Shown in pieces: positions 35,479 through 43,980 of a stretch of DNA of 46,503 nucleotides. The position numbers and the translations under genes are program-made. Position 1 is the stretch's first letter. Every line of letters begins with the position of its first letter. The DNA lies in contig DIPL01000003.1 in NCBI GenBank assembly GCA_002424095.1, positions 1 to 46,503 of the forward strand. The letters are read 5' to 3'. The stretch comes from Christensenella sp. UBA5489. Its GTDB lineage: Bacteria; Bacillota; Clostridia; Christensenellales; UBA1242. The notes below the pieces were generated by a model. That model made no database searches. It was not told where the DNA came from and saw nothing but the letters and a program-made list of their open reading frames with translations.

Positions 35479-36594
35479 ATGCAAGTTATATGTGATGGGC
35501 TGGATTTATGCGATGCTGTTATTATAGTTTCAAGAGCAATTGGAACACGAACGACAAATCCGATTTTAGAAGGAATTAAATTAGTTGCAGAAGACGAAAC
35601 TTTGACATTAAGTGCAACCGATTTAGAACTTTCAATTGAAAAGAAAATTAAAGCGGAAGTTAAAGTTGAAGGCGAAATTGTCGTGCCCGGCAAGTTTTTT
35701 GGCGAATTGGTTAAGAAACTTTTAAATCAAAAAATTGAATTAAAACTTGACGAAGATAATCTTTTAACGATTACTTATACCGACAGCGAAACGGTTATTC
35801 AATGCTTTCCTGCGTATGAGTTTCCAAGTTTTAAGAAACTTGATAGTGCTGATTTTTTTGGTATGTCGAAAAAGAATTTGAAAAATCTTATAAACAGAAC
35901 AACCTTTGCAGTTGCCGCAGATGACACACGCCCGATTTTAAAAGGTTGTCTTTTAGAAGTTGAAAATCAAAAAGTTTCAATGGTTGCTTTGGATGGCTCT
36001 CGTCTTGCGTTGGCTGTTCAAAAAATCAAAGAAAACACTTTATCTACTGCGGTTGTCGTACCCGCTAAAAGTTTAAATGAAATTTCTAAACTTTTAGATG
36101 ATAACGATGACATTATAAATATATACATCCAGCAAAGTTTTTTAATGGTTGATTTAAAAGATTGTATTATCACAACAAGACTTATTGAAGGTGAATTTAT
36201 AAATTATAAACAAATAATAAGCAATGAATTCGACACTAAAATTACAATAAATAAAAAACAGTTAGAAGACGCTTTGGAACGTGCTTCGCTTTTATCTCGA
36301 ATAGGGCAAAATAATCTCGTGCAGTTTGATTTAAAAGACAAAAATCTTTGCATTACTTCCAGAAGTGAAATTGGAAATATTAAAGAAAATATAGGTATTG
36401 TTTTTAAAGGAAAAGAACTTGTGATTGCTTTTAATGCACGCTATTTTATGGACGCACTTAAAGTAATACAGGATGAATTTATTAATATAAAATTAAACTC
36501 TCCACAAAATCCGTGCGTAGTTACGCCGTTTGAAGGAGATGAGGAAAAATATTTATATTTAATCTTACCTATGCGAATTATGACTTCGTTATAA
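35479..36594 (+). CDS. dnaN: DNA polymerase III beta sliding clamp
   Basis: A 371-residue ring-forming processivity clamp made of three repeated folds, which encircles DNA and tethers the polymerase. Typical segments are NPILEGIKLVAEDETLTLSATDLELSI (first fold), DDTRPILKGCLLEVE and VALDGSRLALA (second), and the closing FNARYFMDALKV...LILPMRIM, whose end matches the family's peptide-binding C-terminus. Length is normal. GAGGT precedes the ATG. It is separated from dnaA by about 12.6 kb but is followed by rpmH, so it keeps the rpmH side of the usual origin neighbourhood. Confidence 0.97.
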   Translation: MQVICDGLDLCDAVIIVSRAIGTRTTNPILEGIKLVAEDETLTLSATDLELSIEKKIKAEVKVEGEIVVPGKFFGELVKKLLNQKIELKLDEDNLLTITYTDSETVIQCFPAYEFPSFKKLDSADFFGMSKKNLKNLINRTTFAVAADDTRPILKGCLLEVENQKVSMVALDGSRLALAVQKIKENTLSTAVVVPAKSLNEISKLLDDNDDIINIYIQQSFLMVDLKDCIITTRLIEGEFINYKQIISNEFDTKITINKKQLEDALERASLLSRIGQNNLVQFDLKDKNLCITSRSEIGNIKENIGIVFKGKELVIAFNARYFMDALKVIQDEFINIKLNSPQNPCVVTPFEGDEEKYLYLILPMRIMTSL

Positions 36595-36787
36595 ATGTAA
36601 TAAAACAAAAAACGAAAACAAACAAATAAAAAACTCCCTATATCATTGAAGCAATGTTTTGAATATTGTTTTCTTTTTTTATGTTTTAATTAAAAAAATC
36701 TTTCATAAATGTTTGAATTTATTAATTTTATTATTTTAAATCGTTGATTTTTTCTGGATTTTATTTTTTTGCAACCGTAAAAAATTC

Positions 36788-36816
36788 TTGACTTTAACCC
36801 TTTTTTAAATTATACT
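36788..36816 (+). promoter_or_regulatory. rpmH promoter
   Basis: TTGACT (36788-36793), a 17-base spacer and TATACT (36811-36816), 31 bases before the rpmH ATG. It probably drives rpmH-rnpA and perhaps the genes beyond. Confidence 0.75.
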
Positions 36817-36847
36817 TGAAAAGTTATTAATTAAATTAGGAGGCAAA

Positions 36848-36991
36848 ATGAAAAGAACTTATCAGCCGAAAAAAAGACAGAGAAACAAAGTTCACGGATT
36901 TAGGCAAAGAATGAGTAGCACAGCCGGCAAAAATGTCTTGAAGCGTCGCCGTAATCGTGGTAGAAAAAAATTAACCACAAACGCAAACTAA
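36848..36991 (+). CDS. rpmH: 50S ribosomal protein L34
   Basis: A 47-residue, very basic protein reading MKRTYQPKKRQRNKVHGFR, then RMSSTAGKNVLKRRRNRGRKK and a short LTTNAN tail. This is the full, typical L34, a late-assembling component buried in 23S rRNA. AGGAGG lies six bases before the ATG. It is followed 13 bases later by rnpA, the conserved rpmH-rnpA pair of the bacterial origin region. Confidence 0.97.
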   Translation: MKRTYQPKKRQRNKVHGFRQRMSSTAGKNVLKRRRNRGRKKLTTNAN

Positions 36992-37004
36992 AAGAGTTTA
37001 TTTT

Positions 37005-37349
37005 ATGATTAAAAAAGAACACCGTTTAACAAAAAACAAACATTTTCAATTCATATATAGAAGAGGCAAAACTTCACATTCCAAATATTTGACACTTGTT
37101 TTTGTTCCGACAAAAATCAAACCTTTCAAAGTTGGATTTTCTGTTTCAAAAAAAATAGGCAAAAGCACAGTGCGTAATAAAGTCAAAAGAAGAATGAGAG
37201 AGTGTTTTAATTTACTTGAAAAAAACTTTAACAGCGGATTCAATTATATTTATGTTGCAAAAAAAGGAATAGAGGAAATAGATTTTTGGGCAATAAAGAA
37301 AGAAATGGAATATGTTTTAAAAAAGGCAGGATTATTTCTTTTTAAATAA
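37005..37349 (+). CDS. rnpA: Ribonuclease P protein component
   Basis: The 114-residue basic protein subunit of RNase P, which helps the catalytic RNA bind and trim precursor tRNA 5' ends. Family marks are the HRLTKNKHF start, FKVGFSVSKKIGKSTVRNKVKRR (containing the conserved RNR box, RNKVKRRMRE) and the closing YVLKKAGLF. Length is normal. It is 13 bases after rpmH. The RNase P RNA itself is not in this window. Confidence 0.97.
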   Translation: MIKKEHRLTKNKHFQFIYRRGKTSHSKYLTLVFVPTKIKPFKVGFSVSKKIGKSTVRNKVKRRMRECFNLLEKNFNSGFNYIYVAKKGIEEIDFWAIKKEMEYVLKKAGLFLFK

Positions 37350-37620
37350 GAATTATCCTGATTTTTCTATTTAATAAATTAAATAAAAGAAATAATAAAA
37401 TTAACATAACACAAAAGAAAATATAAAATCAAAAATAAACATAGAGAAAAACAAAAACAATAAGAAAATATGATATAGTAATATTAAACACAAAAGAGAA
37501 ATTGATAAGCAGAAAAAATAAAATTAAATAAAGACACAAACAAAAGAAAAGTAAATTACTGATATAGTAAATTAAGAACATAAAAAAAACACTAAAAATA
37601 AAGGTCAAGAATTTTTTAAT

Positions 37621-37896
37621 ATGAACCGCTTTTTAAATTTAATCTACCTACCTGTTGATTATTTTTGCATAGGACTGATTTACGGATATAGAATTTTTAT
37701 TTCTCCACTTAAACCAAAGTCATGTGCGTTCATTCCATCTTGTTCGCTTTATACAATTTTAGCAATCAAGGAATGGCATTTTTACAAAGGAATTAAACTT
37801 GGCTTTAAAAGAATTTTAAGATGTAATCCAAAAAATAAAGGGGGCTATGACTTCGTTCCCCTTAACATTAAAGGAGATTTACGATGGATTTTATAA
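37621..37896 (+). CDS. yidD: Membrane protein insertion efficiency factor YidD
   Basis: A 91-residue YidD family member. It has the hydrophobic GLIYGYRIFISPLKPKSC start, CAFIPSCSLYTILAIKEW with the conserved C-x-F-x-P-S-C-S-x-Y core, and RILRCNPKNKGGYDFVP. The family attaches to the inner membrane through an amphipathic helix and aids YidC. Its end overlaps the yidC start by 13 bases, indicating coupling. It is separated from rnpA by 271 A-rich bases, an unusually long gap for this pair. Only a weak AAAGGTC lies upstream of the start. Confidence 0.95.
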   Translation: MNRFLNLIYLPVDYFCIGLIYGYRIFISPLKPKSCAFIPSCSLYTILAIKEWHFYKGIKLGFKRILRCNPKNKGGYDFVPLNIKGDLRWIL

Positions 37897-38969
37897 CAAA
37901 CTTGCTTGTTGCACAACCGACTGGATTTTGGCATGATATAATAGCTTTTTTTGCTTCCTTTATAAGTAATTATGCGCTGGTAATTATTGTTTTAACATTA
38001 TGTATTAAATTAATATTAACACCACTTGACTTTTTAAATAAAAAAGTTACGAGAGATAGTTCTCGTATGCAAGTGATTTTAGGACCACAATTCCAAAAAC
38101 TTGAAAAGCAATATGCGAAAGACCCGCAAAAATTAAATCAAAAAAAGCAAGAATTATATAAAAGTAGCGGATTTAATGTAATGGGTTCTTGTGTAATTAT
38201 GCTTCTTAATATTGTTCTAACTCTCGTTGTTTTTATAACACTTTTTACTGCACTTCAAACCACTTCGGGTTATAAAATTGAACAGCAATATTTGCATTTA
38301 AAACAATCTTATGACACTGCTTACACCGAAGTTTATAACGGAACAAATGATGCCGCAGCAAAAACGGCGGCACAAAATGCCGTACTTGAAAAATATGACG
38401 AAAATAATTACAGTTTTCTTTGGATTAAAAATGTTTGGGTGCCAGACAATCCGTGGACAAGTGCAATTTTGCCGTTTGATTCCTATATTGTCTCAATTGG
38501 AAACGATGTCAAAACAAGTTTAGAAAGCGAAGCGGTAAAATTCAATGAAATGACAGACACTCAAAAAGAAGAATTTAAGGCAGAATATAACGCAGTTGTG
38601 AAAGTTTTATTTGACGAACGAGGTGGTGTGAATGGATTTTTACTAACCACAGTTTTAGCAGTTTTAACTGCTTTCTTGTCGCAATATTTAATGCAAAGAC
38701 GAACGCAAAATAAAAATCTTCCAGTAAAACAAGGAGCGGGAGAACCGCCAGCGACACCACAAACAGGAAAAATTATGCTGATTATATTGCCTATTATTAT
38801 GGGTATTATTACAATGTTTTATAATGCAATCTTTGGTCTTTATATCATATCGAGTCAACTTGTTTCACTTGCAACTTTTCCATTGATAGACAAACTTTTA
38901 AATAAATATTACGATAAAAAAGACAAGGAAAGGGCACAAAAAATAAAAGCTGATTATAGTAGAAAATAA
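37884..38969 (+). CDS. yidC: Membrane protein insertase YidC/OxaA
   Basis: A 361-residue insertase that folds membrane proteins into the cytoplasmic membrane, alone or with Sec. Helices and the hydrophilic-groove region start at WHDIIAFFASFISNYALVIIVLTLCIKLILTPLDF. The cytoplasmic hairpin runs MQVILGPQFQKLEKQYAKDPQKLNQKKQELY, and a C-terminal helix pair is in GKIMLIILPIIMGIITMFY. The extracellular loop between helices (about 130-250) is longer than in Bacillus relatives and acidic. No lipobox is visible at the N-terminus, unlike SpoIIIJ. AAAGGAG precedes the ATG inside the end of yidD. Confidence 0.93.
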   Translation: MDFITNLLVAQPTGFWHDIIAFFASFISNYALVIIVLTLCIKLILTPLDFLNKKVTRDSSRMQVILGPQFQKLEKQYAKDPQKLNQKKQELYKSSGFNVMGSCVIMLLNIVLTLVVFITLFTALQTTSGYKIEQQYLHLKQSYDTAYTEVYNGTNDAAAKTAAQNAVLEKYDENNYSFLWIKNVWVPDNPWTSAILPFDSYIVSIGNDVKTSLESEAVKFNEMTDTQKEEFKAEYNAVVKVLFDERGGVNGFLLTTVLAVLTAFLSQYLMQRRTQNKNLPVKQGAGEPPATPQTGKIMLIILPIIMGIITMFYNAIFGLYIISSQLVSLATFPLIDKLLNKYYDKKDKERAQKIKADYSRK

Positions 38970-39046
38970 ATTTAATTAAATTAAAAAAATTTTATATAAG
39001 AAATACAGCATAAAAACAAAGAATGTGGAATTAAAAGGAGAAAGAT

Positions 39047-40024
39047 ATGTACGAATTCGAAAACAGCGGTAAAAACGTTGAAAAGACAATCGAAGATGGA
39101 TTGAATAAACTCGGACTTTCAAAAGGAACTGTCGATGTAAAAGTTTTAGAAACGGGTGGATTTTTTAAAAAGGCAAGAGTTTTGTTTCTCATTCCCGATG
39201 AAGTTTATGATTCATCAGAAGAAGTTCAAAAACAAGTAAAACTATATAATTTAGAAAAAAGAGCAGTTCAGGAATCTCAACAACAGGCACAGGAAAAAGA
39301 GTTGGCAAAAAAATTAAGAAATGCCACGAAAAACGAAAAAAAAGATAAGAACGAAAAAATTACAGAAGAAGAAAAAAACGAAAAAGCCGCAATATTATCT
39401 ATTACAACTGAAAAGAAAAACGAAAAGAAAACGGAAAACTTAAAAGAAGATAAAGAAGAAATAAATGGAACTTTGGAAACAGGAAACTTGATTAAAAGTC
39501 AAGTGGAAAGCGAAGCGGAAATTATTGATGATGCAGAGCAAGGAAATGAAGAGCAAACTTCACAAAGTGGTCAATTTAAAGTATGTACAGATTTCTTGAA
39601 AGGCTTTTTAAAAATTGCAAAGATTGATGCAAATGTCGCAGGGAGAGAAAATCCGCAAGAAATTTTCATAGATATCGAAGGAAGGAATTTGCATAATCTT
39701 ATCGGTTTCAAAGGACAAGGACTTAATGCGTTGCAATTAATTTTATCGGCGCTTTGCTCAAAATCTAGAAGCCATAAAAAAGTTCGTCTTGATATAGACG
39801 GATACCGCAGGAAACGAAAAGTGAGTTTGGAAGGCTTAGCAAACAGAATGGCAAAGCGAGTCTTGGAAACGCAGGAAAAAGTTTATTTGCAACCTATGTC
39901 GGCATACGAGCGAAGAGTTGTTCACAATATAATTCAAAAATACCCCGAACTTGAAAGCCACAGTGCAGGCGAAGAGCCCCATCGGATTTTAACCATAGAT
40001 AAAAAGAAAGAAGAAGACAAATAA
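39047..40024 (+). CDS. jag: RNA-binding protein Jag (KhpB)
   Basis: A 325-residue protein. A Jag-N domain at 1-70 (GLNKLGLSKGTVDVKVLETG) is followed by an unusually long Lys/Glu/Asn-rich linker at 75-175 (KNEKKDKNEKITEEEKNEK). A KH domain at ~178-253 has the GFKG loop in LIGFKGQGLNALQLI, and an R3H domain at ~255-320 has ERRVVHNIIQ. Jag/KhpB binds RNA and acts in envelope and division control; it is usually just downstream of yidC, as here (77 bases). AAAAGGAG precedes the ATG. The linker resembles the RecF insertion in composition. Confidence 0.94.
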   Translation: MYEFENSGKNVEKTIEDGLNKLGLSKGTVDVKVLETGGFFKKARVLFLIPDEVYDSSEEVQKQVKLYNLEKRAVQESQQQAQEKELAKKLRNATKNEKKDKNEKITEEEKNEKAAILSITTEKKNEKKTENLKEDKEEINGTLETGNLIKSQVESEAEIIDDAEQGNEEQTSQSGQFKVCTDFLKGFLKIAKIDANVAGRENPQEIFIDIEGRNLHNLIGFKGQGLNALQLILSALCSKSRSHKKVRLDIDGYRRKRKVSLEGLANRMAKRVLETQEKVYLQPMSAYERRVVHNIIQKYPELESHSAGEEPHRILTIDKKKEEDK

Positions 40025-40140
40025 TTTTTGTCAAATATTCCTAAAAGGCATAAAAAACAATTCAAGTAAAAAGTATAAAAATTCTCAAATTTAAATTTAA
40101 AAACTTAAAAGAAAAAACAACATCTTAAAACGGGGCTTTA

Positions 40141-40866
40141 ATGAAAAAATATAAATACCTGTTATTTGATTTAGATGATACACTTATTGATAATTTCCAT
40201 AATGTTAAATATGCTTTCTCTGAAACATTAAATCATTTAGGATTAAAATATTCAGATGCAGAATTTCAAAAATGGTTAAATCATGAAAAGGTTTTTTGGA
40301 CAAAAAGAGAAAGTCAAGAATTAAAATTATTTCCTCCGTCCGAATATAAAAGTTCGCCAGAACTTATGATAAAGTGGGTAAGAAGTCAACGTTTTGTGCG
40401 TTATTTCAATCTTTCCTTAGAAAAATCATTGGAATTAAATGAACTTTATATAAACAGTTTGCAAGAAGTCGTTTATCCCATTGACGGCGCTTATGAAACT
40501 CTTAAATATTTATCTGACAAATATCAAATCATAGTTTCGACCAACGGACCAATTGTTCCTGTTGAATCTAAATTAACGAAAATAAATTGCTGGCAATTTG
40601 TTGACAATGTTTTTGCGGCGGAAATGTTTGGCGTTATGAAACCTAATGTTAAATTTTTCAACGAAATAAAAAACAGAATAAACGAACAAAACAACTCAAA
40701 ATTTTTGGTAATAGGCGATTCTTTAATAAATGATATTGTTGGGGCTTTTAATGCTGATATGGATTCGTGTTGGCTGAACAGCAAAAAGCAACCGTGCATT
40801 GTTTCGGGCAATATTAAACCAACATACGAGATTTATAAATTAAATGAATTAATAAAGATATTGTAA
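40141..40866 (+). CDS. HAD-superfamily phosphatase, YjjG-like
   Basis: A 241-residue hydrolase. Motif I is FDLDDTLID (catalytic D10 and D12), motif II STNGP near 133, motif III lysine in GVMKP near 160 and motif IV GDSLINDIVGAF near 193-204. The helical cap between motifs I and II is the C1 type. YjjG-type members dephosphorylate nucleoside monophosphates, and related ones act on other small phosphates; the true substrate is not readable. The ribosome binding site is weak (a GGGG). It lies 116 bases after jag, possibly read through from that operon. Confidence 0.85.
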   Translation: MKKYKYLLFDLDDTLIDNFHNVKYAFSETLNHLGLKYSDAEFQKWLNHEKVFWTKRESQELKLFPPSEYKSSPELMIKWVRSQRFVRYFNLSLEKSLELNELYINSLQEVVYPIDGAYETLKYLSDKYQIIVSTNGPIVPVESKLTKINCWQFVDNVFAAEMFGVMKPNVKFFNEIKNRINEQNNSKFLVIGDSLINDIVGAFNADMDSCWLNSKKQPCIVSGNIKPTYEIYKLNELIKIL

Positions 40867-41088
40867 ATAAAAAAGGCACTGGGAAAATGGAAATAAATTT
40901 AAAAAGTTTAATTAAAATATTATAAAAAGCATTATTCTAAAATGCAAAAACATAATTAAACAATAAATTCAAAAAATATTAAAACAACAGCATTAAAAAG
41001 AAATAAAAATTTTCTAAAAATAAAAGAAAACAAGTAAGAAAAATATAAAAAATCAAATAGAAAATCTCAAATTGTAAAAGATAAAGAT

Positions 41089-41799
41089 ATGGAAACTCAA
41101 AAAGATAAAGCTGAAAATTTTGTGCCACAACAAGAAAAAGAACAAAAAAATTCTTTTATTTTTACAATCCTTTGTATGTGCTTTGTGGCGGTTCTCATTG
41201 TTTCGAACATTGCTGCATCCAACACGATTGACGTAACGAGTTTTATGAGCCTGTCCGCCGCTGAAATTTTATTTCCTATCTCATATATTATTAATGATTT
41301 AATGGTCGAGATTTACGGAATTAACAAAACAAAAAAGGTTATATTTCTAGGCCTTGCAGTTTGCCTTTGCTCGCTTTTTTTTCTCTATCTCACAACGCTT
41401 TTGCCAACGGGATATAGCGAATATCAAGTTGTTTTTGGAATTTCATCCGGAAGTATAATTGGAATTACAGTTGCAAGTGTTGTCGCTTTTATTGCAGGTT
41501 CGTTGATAAATTCTTATATAATGCATTGGCTAAAATTAAAACATAAAGAGAAAAAGTTTTTCTTTCGTGCTGTTCTTTCCACTGTTGCAGGAGAACTTTT
41601 AGATAGTCTTATTTTCATCTCTTTCTGTTGCTTGCTCGCATCGCAGTTCTATTCGTGGGATAGATTGCTTCCATTTGTTTTAACAATCACAGCAATAAAA
41701 GTTCTCGTTGAAATAGTGTTGTTTCCGCTTACCAAATATTTATTAAAAGTGATAAAAAAACAAGAAAAAAAGCACTCGAAAAATCAAGTGCAAAAATGA
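41089..41799 (+). CDS. Queuosine-precursor transporter family (VUT/YhhQ)
   Basis: A 236-residue protein with six membrane helices and the family's marks: VLIVSNIAASNTI early, AAEILFPISYIINDLMVEIYG with the conserved N-D-x-x-x-E-x-Y-G, and the late GELLDSLIF and KVLVEIVLFPLTKYL. Members import queuine, preQ0 or preQ1 for tRNA wobble modification. The start is chosen at MKDME-type ATG 41089 with a weak site (AAAGATAAAGAT). I looked for a preQ1 riboswitch upstream and saw none. A Lys/Glu/Gln-rich tail ends the protein. Confidence 0.85.
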   Translation: METQKDKAENFVPQQEKEQKNSFIFTILCMCFVAVLIVSNIAASNTIDVTSFMSLSAAEILFPISYIINDLMVEIYGINKTKKVIFLGLAVCLCSLFFLYLTTLLPTGYSEYQVVFGISSGSIIGITVASVVAFIAGSLINSYIMHWLKLKHKEKKFFFRAVLSTVAGELLDSLIFISFCCLLASQFYSWDRLLPFVLTITAIKVLVEIVLFPLTKYLLKVIKKQEKKHSKNQVQK

Positions 41800-41884
41800 A
41801 ATCAAGTACTCGAAATTAGAGAGTAAATTAGATTTTGCAAGCCTAAGAGTGATAGCCTACACTCATATTTAAATATTTTTTAAC

Positions 41885-41913
41885 TTGATATTAAGGCAGT
41901 AAAGTGTTATAAT
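41885..41913 (+). promoter_or_regulatory. Strong promoter of the gene at 41964
   Basis: TTGATA (41885-41890), a 17-base spacer and a consensus TATAAT (41908-41913), about 50 bases before a start with a strong AAAGGAGT site. One of the best promoters in the window. Confidence 0.75.
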
Positions 41914-41963
41914 TATGTAATTATTTATAATTCGTTAATTTACGGAGCGAAAGGAGTAAAATT

Positions 41964-42779
41964 ATGGAACTTAATCTTAAAAACCTGTTGGCAAAAATCT
42001 CAGGAAAACCGACACAGGAACAACAAACTTTATTAGAAAAACAAGCACAGGAACGTATTGCAAAGCAACTTGAAATACAGGCACAAAATGCCGACAAAGC
42101 AGCCAAATTAAATATTCTTGATGCGGAATTGTCAATTCGCAATATTGACACACTTTTACAAAGCGGTAAGCTTGGCGACAATGAAGAAAAAATTGCCGAA
42201 GCCGAAATGTTGAAGTCCATAGCGGATGAACAGAGAACATATAATTTAGATTTCTTATTACAAACCTCGCAAATTGAGGCTAGTAAAAAAATTGATAAGT
42301 TTTCAAAAAACTCAGCTTTTGCGTCGGCAAGCCAATCACTGAATTACGGTTATGATAATGTTCTTGGACTTGGCGAAAATGGTCGCGGTTATCGTGTTTA
42401 TCCGAACGTAAACGTTGTACTTGGAGTTGATGCTGACTCCGTTATCATTAAATTTCAGAACATGATAAAAGGAATGAGTAAAAAACAGGCTGTTAATGTA
42501 ATATCTGAAATGGTTGACACACAATCCTCTGCGGTTGAATTTGTGAGCATGCTTCAAAAAGAACAAATAATAACAATAGGCAAAATTAACGAAAAGTCAA
42601 AGGGATATGAGGCAAGAATGTTTGCATTTGCTATGGAATGTGCAGAAAATGTTTATCAAAAACGGATGGCAGAAAAACAGAAAGAGCAAATAGAGCAAGC
42701 AAAGCAAGAAGAAATAGACAAAAAAATGCAGAAAGAAATGAATCAAACACCAACTAAAGACAAAGGCTTGGAGTTATAA
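41964..42779 (+). CDS. Unrecognised coiled-coil protein with its own strong promoter
   Basis: A 271-residue soluble protein. Residues ~15-105 are a charged helical coiled-coil (EKQAQERIAKQLEIQAQNAD; SIADEQRTYNLDFLLQTSQI). A short loop with Gly and aromatic residues (NYGYDNVLGLGENGRGYRVY) leads into a mixed domain (VNVVLGVDADSVIIKFQNMI), then helices, and the Lys/Glu/Gln-rich tail at ~235-271 is probably another coiled coil. No membrane, signal or catalytic motif is recognised. Strong promoter, AAAGGAGT site and a following terminator indicate a single well-expressed gene. Function unknown. Confidence 0.8.
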   Translation: MELNLKNLLAKISGKPTQEQQTLLEKQAQERIAKQLEIQAQNADKAAKLNILDAELSIRNIDTLLQSGKLGDNEEKIAEAEMLKSIADEQRTYNLDFLLQTSQIEASKKIDKFSKNSAFASASQSLNYGYDNVLGLGENGRGYRVYPNVNVVLGVDADSVIIKFQNMIKGMSKKQAVNVISEMVDTQSSAVEFVSMLQKEQIITIGKINEKSKGYEARMFAFAMECAENVYQKRMAEKQKEQIEQAKQEEIDKKMQKEMNQTPTKDKGLEL

Positions 42780-42792
42780 TGTAAAAAAACAA

Positions 42793-42836
42793 AATCCATA
42801 GAATTTATAAAATTAATTTTATGGATTAATTTTTTT
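42793..42836 (+). terminator. Terminator of the coiled-coil protein gene
   Basis: AATCCATAGAATT (42793-42805) pairs with AATTTTATGGATT (42815-42827), with one G-U, around a 9-base loop and is followed by a T-run. It starts 14 bases after the stop. Confidence 0.78.
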
Positions 42837-42912
42837 ATAAGGTATGTTAATTTGCTTTTTAGATTTATTAATATAATTTTTAAAGGCGTTTAACAAACAA
42901 GTGCTATAAGGT

Positions 42913-42984
42913 TTATTTATTTTTATTTATTAAACCGAACAAAATCATAGGAACTGCTAAAATTAAACTTAATATAATCCACAT
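42913..42984 (-). CDS. 23-residue single-helix membrane peptide
   Basis: MWIILSLILAVPMILFGLINKNK: one hydrophobic helix with a short basic end. The ATG (42984-42982) is preceded at good distance by AAGGAGAAT, one of the clearest ribosome binding sites in the region, which is the main reason to call it. Tiny membrane peptides of this kind can be regulators, toxins or subunits of transporters. Nothing nearby says which. It sits just downstream of the decayed Fic gene on the same strand, so it could be a remnant partner of it or independent. Confidence 0.5.
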   Translation of the reverse strand: MWIILSLILAVPMILFGLINKNK

Positions 42985-43041
42985 AACAATTCTCCTTATA
43001 TAATTTTATTTAAAAAAGTAATAATGAGTGCCATTACTTGT

Positions 43042-43921
43042 TTAATACTCAATTTTAAAATAGTCTAGATGTTTTTTATATTGGTCTTGGGCGGCGAGGA
43101 TTGTGTCGGTTAGATAGCCTTTTTTCGCCGCTCCATTCTTTTAATCCACGTAGTAGAGTTTTAATTATTTATAATTATAAATGGAACAATATTATTTGCA
43201 AGGCACTCTTTAAACATAATAAGTCTAACAACGCGACCGTGACATCTTGGAAAGGATGAATTCTTTCAAAATCGTGATGAAAAGCAATAATGTTTTCAAG
43301 TGTTTTTATTTGCTTACTGTTATAAGTCTCTAATAATTTTTTCATTTCATTTTTAACTTGTTCGGATTGTGTTGTTTTTTGTCCGCCGACTTCGTTTGGC
43401 TTTTATTTCTAATCTCCAACTTTAAGCCAAGTTTTTTGGCTATCACTCGTTCCAATTTTAAGATTAAAATGAAGTTCTTTAATAAATTTTTCAGTGAGTT
43501 GCTTTTTGCGTTATCAATTATTAAATCCACACATCTAAAATGATTGTTTGTCTCCACAATATCATTGACGTTCAACTCTTTTTTCAGCACCAACCGTTTT
43601 GGTCTCAAAAATCATTCGTGTTTGTTCTTCGTTAATATATTGCCTTCAATATGTTAGAGTTATATGTTAGTGCAATTTGTGTTTTGTGATAAATTCCACC
43701 TGAAATGCTTCATATCTCTTTCTTCTTTTAAAATATTTAAAAGATTGTTATTATTAAATTTTTTATTTGCTCTGTCTGGCTTAACTGCATTTTTCAGGGA
43801 TGTTCCAAGTTTTGCCCGTTAAAAAAGCACCATTAAATTTGACCTTTGGCACAATAATTTCTAACAGACTATCACTTAACTTCCATTTTTTTGCAATTTC
43901 ACTAACTGATAAATACTTCAT
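43042..43921 (-). pseudogene. Decayed Fic-domain protein with N-terminal HTH
   Basis: Reading the minus strand across several frames reconstructs a Fic protein in order. The ATG (43921) starts MKYLSVSEIAKKWKLSD, followed by FNGAFLTGKTWNIPE. A garbled zone matches the inhibitory-helix and EEQTR region, with FETKTVG after it. Then come NVNDIVETNNHFRCVDLIIDNA, ENIIAFHHDFERIHPFQD (the HPF catalytic-loop start), then after a shift VRLIMFKECLANNIVPF, and finally GYLTDTILAAQDQYKKHLDY with a stop at 43042-43044. Intact relatives transfer AMP to target proteins. At least three shifts and several stops make this non-functional; the catalytic GNGR part is itself broken. Its promoter is still good. Confidence 0.8.
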
Positions 43922-43950
43922 TAAAACTCTCAAATATTAAATCTAGATAT

Positions 43951-43980
43951 ATTATACTTCTGTTGTCGACAAAGAGTCAA
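43951..43980 (-). promoter_or_regulatory. Promoter of the decayed Fic gene, with palindrome
   Basis: Minus strand TTGACT (43980-43975), an 18-base spacer and TATAAT (43956-43951). The 10-base palindrome TTGTCGACAA (43963-43972) lies inside the spacer, a natural site for a repressor. Confidence 0.6.

Noticed and set aside
37470..37580. TGATATAGTAA twice between rnpA and yidD as a regulatory repeat
   Set aside because: Two short copies in A-rich DNA could easily be chance; no further support.
40867..41088. preQ1 riboswitch before the queuosine-precursor transporter
   Set aside because: No CTA-rich pseudoknot pattern or C-rich stem; the stretch is plain A/T-rich.
41846..41866. GAGTG/CACTC hairpin after the transporter gene as a terminator
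   Set aside because: Only five pairs with an 8-base loop and no clean T-run directly after it.
43342..43608. 88-residue minus-strand frame as a separate gene
   Set aside because: It is one fragment of the decayed Fic gene; the reading before and after it continues the same protein in other frames.
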